DNA of 64,000 nucleotides from Microbulbifer sp. THAF38. GTDB lineage: Bacteria > Pseudomonadota > Gammaproteobacteria > Pseudomonadales > Cellvibrionaceae. Location: positions 3,669,001-3,733,000 of the forward strand of contig NZ_CP045369.1 in NCBI RefSeq assembly GCF_009363535.1, in the 5' to 3' direction. The notes beneath the pieces were generated by a model, which worked only from the letters and a program-made list of their open reading frames with translations, was not told the origin of the DNA and made no database searches. Below, in pieces: positions 61,415-64,000 of the stretch; position 1 is the first letter of the stretch, and each line of letters opens with the position of its first letter. The position numbers were made by a program, and so were the translations under genes.

Positions 61415-61591
61415 TCACTTACTGCACAATGCCAGTACCACTGCCTCGACATCGGCGATAAAAACGAACGAAGGGTCACAGGAAGCAGCACCAATAAGTC
61501 CCGCATCTACTCAATGTTCGGCGTAAAGCCGACCCGATGATTCATCACAACGCGAATTAACGCCTGAGAGTCCATTCCAAGGATTGAGCAT
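61415..61591 (-). pseudogene. possible interrupted small gene upstream of nnrS
   Basis: From an ATG at 61591 the minus strand reads 26 codons, an in-frame TGA (61511-61513), then 31 codons with protein-like composition (VDAGLIGAASCDPSFVFIAD and onward) to a stop at 61415. No start codon precedes the second part convincingly. It could be a decayed gene or chance. No RNA structure supporting recoding was noticed. The rest of the nnrS upstream region (61336-61838) holds only the palindromes. Confidence 0.22.
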
Positions 61592-61658
61592 GCTGCTTAT
61601 TTTCCCCCAATCAATCCCATTAGTTAATAGGAAATGATCATAGTTTTTTAATTTTATA

Positions 61659-61717
61659 ACCCTATTTAAAAATAGGGTATTACCCGGCCCGCTAACTTAA
61701 AGTTGCACTTTAAGTTA
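61659..61717. promoter_or_regulatory. pair of perfect palindromes in the nnrS/MFS spacer
   Basis: ACCCTATTT/AAATAGGGT (61659-61667, 61670-61678) with a 2-nt centre, and TAACTTAAAGT/ACTTTAAGTTA (61693-61703, 61707-61717) with a TGC centre, lie 15 bp apart in very AT-rich DNA. They may be operators, or transcription-end hairpins of the MFS gene; no T-tract follows either. Neither matches the NsrR or NorR consensus as I know them. Confidence 0.5.
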
Positions 61718-61838
61718 AATTAAATTGAGCCATATAAAATTGAGCTGCAAGATTTTTTATTAAAAAATCAAAAAATGGTTATCTATAAAACCAATAACCA
61801 TTCGGACCAAATCAGCGAAACACACCCAAGCCAACGGT

Positions 61839-63224
61839 TTATCCCTTCTGAACAATGCGCTCTCCACGCACAAACAAGATACTCACCAGCAGTGCCAACA
61901 ATGCTAGATAAGCATTTACTAAAAATGCACGATCAATCCCCGCAGATAAGCTCGGAGCCAGAGAGACAATGGTAGTATTCATTGCGAGGCCAATCGCCCC
62001 ACCAATAATCTGAAACATAAAAACCAACGCTGCAGCAAGACTGGCCCTGCCAGGGCCAACGGCTGTAACGGCAGCCGTTGTGATAGTTGGAAAAAAAAGA
62101 CCCAGCCCAATCCCCAGTGATATCAGACCCGGTACTAAGTGCATATAGCGTGTATGTTCCAGCAAACTCGATAACAAGAACATTCCGCCCCCAAGAAAAA
62201 TAGCCGCAGCAGATAAGATCACTTTTGCCCCCAGCAAGGCGTAGAGCCTACCGGCAATATAAGAGACAACCCCATAAGTCATCATAACTGGCAGCAGCCC
62301 AGCGCCTGACCAGACTGCGGAAAACTTCAACTCTTTTATCAAAAACTGAGGGACATAGAGCAACATTGAGACAAAAATAACCGAGAGTAAAAGTGTTGTA
62401 ATGCCCACGGTAAGAAAGCGCCAATTAGTAGCCACATCCGCGGGAATAAGAGGATTACGCTCGGTGTGTGCCTCGGCCCAGGCGAACATGCAAAATGCAA
62501 GCACAGAAACAAAAAAGAGCCCAATAATTAAAGAACTCCCCAACCCCATATCCACAACAAGATCCAGCGCCAGCAATAGTGCCAACAAGCAAACAGATAG
62601 GAAAGTTATCCCTGCATAGTCCACCTGCTCATCGGCATTCTCTGGAGTGTCATCATCAATCACTCGCCAACTAATCAGCATTGCCAAAAATGCAATGGGA
62701 AAATTAATAAAAAATATCCAGCGCCAACTTAAAAAATCTGTTAGAAAACCTCCTAGTAGAGGACCCACCGAATTAGCAAACCCGCACACTGTCATAATCA
62801 ACCCCCCGGCCTGCCCAGCCCTGCTCTCAGGCATTATCTGGTAGGTCATACCAAGGATCGCTGGCCACATTAGGGCCCCACCCACCCCCATCAATGCACG
62901 GCTGCCCAACAACATCCAGGTATTGACCGCAAAGCCACCTAGCAGGGAAAACAAAATAAATATACTGGTACCAATAAAAAAGAGCCGGCGACGCCCAAAC
63001 ATATCCGCCAGGCGACCGCCGGTTACTATCAATACGCCAAAGACTAAGGCATAACCATTGATCACCCACTGCATTGTGGAAATATCTGCATGAAAATGCT
63101 TCTGCATAGCCGGTATTGCCACAGAAAAGGCTGTAAAGTCATTGGCAATCAGAAATATCGCGAAAGTTAATGCGGTTAATGCAACAATCTGCTTTCGGGA
63201 AAGTGCATCTTTTGCCACCGCCAT
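61839..63224 (-). CDS. MFS drug/compound exporter (DHA2, EmrB/QacA-like)
   Basis: 461 aa with about 14 membrane helices. The first helix carries the DHA2-type motif DFTAFSVAIPAMQKHF and the next loop GGRLADMFGRRRLFF is the MFS motif A. The antiporter motif appears as GGALMWPAILGMTYQIMP...GLIMTVCGFANSVGPLLGGFLTD. Such proteins use proton antiport to export toxic compounds; no EmrA or regulator gene is adjacent. Substrate unknown. Confidence 0.9.
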   Translation of the reverse strand: MAVAKDALSRKQIVALTALTFAIFLIANDFTAFSVAIPAMQKHFHADISTMQWVINGYALVFGVLIVTGGRLADMFGRRRLFFIGTSIFILFSLLGGFAVNTWMLLGSRALMGVGGALMWPAILGMTYQIMPESRAGQAGGLIMTVCGFANSVGPLLGGFLTDFLSWRWIFFINFPIAFLAMLISWRVIDDDTPENADEQVDYAGITFLSVCLLALLLALDLVVDMGLGSSLIIGLFFVSVLAFCMFAWAEAHTERNPLIPADVATNWRFLTVGITTLLLSVIFVSMLLYVPQFLIKELKFSAVWSGAGLLPVMMTYGVVSYIAGRLYALLGAKVILSAAAIFLGGGMFLLSSLLEHTRYMHLVPGLISLGIGLGLFFPTITTAAVTAVGPGRASLAAALVFMFQIIGGAIGLAMNTTIVSLAPSLSAGIDRAFLVNAYLALLALLVSILFVRGERIVQKG

Positions 63225-64000
63225 AAATACTCCAATCTTTCGACACTTGGATACATCAGCCCCATATATTCATGATTTTAGTGGGCAATCATTCCTGGCC
63301 CTGGACAATAATTGCAATTGGCAATGGTGGGCTTAGGCTAAAAATTGAGAGTCTAGTACCGCATTACCAGGAAATATTTCTCATAAGCCAAGCTATTCAC
63401 CATCAAGTCAGAAAACTTTATTCCCAGGACTTTCATACTTCTTTCTCATACCGGCTTATCCATTTATCGTCAACACTTACCTATGTAAGCAAACTGAAAT
63501 AGGCAAGTAACCCCTTAAAATCATGAGGTTTACCCTTACATAGCAGTGAGCGTAAGACTACAAAGAATTAGCAGCTGCACGCTAAATCATTCTGGTGAAG
63601 ATACAAATATTCTAGACTTGCAGCCATTAACGTAGTGAATACTTAATGTAGAGGATGGAAATGGTAAATTTCACTTCGTTGAAAAAATCCGCCAACGACC
63701 GGCATCCAGGTAGAGACAAGTAGTAATGCCACTAACAATGGCTTGGAAAAGGTTCTTTGTGCAGTTCTGAAGCTTATCCTCCATTCAGAGCCGATCCAAT
63801 GCAGTAACCCGACTTCGGCGCCGGGCATAGGCGGAAGCAGTAGCCAGCCGTTGAAGTCGGACTTTCTATTACAGGACAAAAAGCAAAGAGCGCTCTTTCC
63901 TCAATTTATTTGAAGAAAAAATACACTAGTAGCCAGCCTCAATATTTCAAACAAAACCAAGCACAGTACATACTCCTCTCCAACTCTTAAGTTTCTCATG
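63225..64000. other. 776-nt AT-rich end region without a supported gene
   Basis: The stretch upstream of the MFS gene contains an ATTGC/GCAAT short inverted repeat (63310-63325 region). A 78-codon minus-strand frame at 63643-63879 is rejected (no family resemblance, odd composition). No promoter or RNA gene was found. Confidence 0.4.

Noticed and set aside
61511..61513. Selenocysteine at the in-frame TGA
   Set aside because: No SECIS-like hairpin was noticed just downstream and neither flanking segment resembles a selenoprotein.
63643..63879. 78-codon minus-strand frame near the window end
   Set aside because: No family resemblance; Trp/Phe-rich stretches and lack of a good start suggest a non-coding or dispersed-repeat sequence. 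Whether it is repeated elsewhere in the genome cannot be tested here.

Overview
The window reads as a chromosomal segment of a gammaproteobacterium. Three gene orders support this. mpl-ubiX is adjacent as in pseudomonads. dksA-gluQ-cbrX-cbrA-cbrB-(sRNA)-pcnB-folK-panB follows the Pseudomonas order. tRNA-fMet-rimP-nusA-infB-rbfA-truB-rpsO-pnp follows the classical gammaproteobacterial order. The moderately high GC, the secreted nucleases with PKD domains and the general gene content would suit a marine Cellvibrionales-type organism (Microbulbifer-like), but that placement is inference. No insertion sequence, prophage, CRISPR array or replication origin was seen.

Layout. 0-7.5 kb: RND/MMPL exporter, SelW-like protein, ubiX and mpl on the minus strand, divergent from a PPi-type phosphofructokinase, then small VOC and hypothetical genes. 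7.6-13.5 kb: a large secreted ExeM/NucH-like nuclease, divergent from a MarR regulator coupled to an S41 peptidase, then a GNAT acetyltransferase and a PPOX-family flavoprotein divergent from a MocR regulator. 15-18.4 kb: an AT-richer accessory patch with an internally duplicated DoxX-like membrane protein, a lone SUKH-like protein and an alpha/beta hydrolase. 18.4-23.9 kb: periplasmic MsrA and a minus-strand group of Fe-alcohol dehydrogenase, aldehyde dehydrogenase and a PuuA-like glutamine synthetase homologue that resembles a gamma-glutamylation route for amines or amino alcohols. 24-30.2 kb: housekeeping and envelope genes (ppa, cysE, VanY-like carboxypeptidase, TfoX C-terminal protein, htpX, DegQ-like protease, Rieske protein).

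30.2-42.6 kb is the most interesting part: sfsA, dksA, gluQ, a 58-codon membrane ORF (cbrX-like) overlapping cbrA, then cbrB, then a 0.9 kb gap before pcnB. That gap holds GTAACA/TGTTAC inverted-repeat sites, a canonical sigma-54 promoter (GG-N10-GC) and a transcript region with five A-rich AAYAAYAA-like clusters, some in loops closed by GC-rich stems. This is the architecture of Pseudomonas CrcZ, the CbrB-activated sRNA that titrates Hfq/Crc, and I propose a CrcZ-like carbon catabolite repression RNA here. pcnB, folK, a deoxynucleoside kinase, panB (without panC) and a thioesterase follow.

42.6-46.3 kb: a second secreted EEP-family phosphodiesterase, zntB, a GFA-family protein and a membrane protein. 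46.4-56.3 kb: the transcription/translation operon, led by three tandem initiator tRNA genes with a strong sigma-70 promoter, several leader hairpins, and a heavily structured pnp leader. 56.5-64 kb: SnoaL-like protein, UbiM-like hydroxylase divergent from phzF, a second GFA protein, nnrS, two perfect palindromes, a DHA2 MFS pump, and about 0.8 kb of AT-rich sequence without a convincing gene. Two short degenerate reading frames (near 57.2 and 61.5 kb) look like gene remnants.
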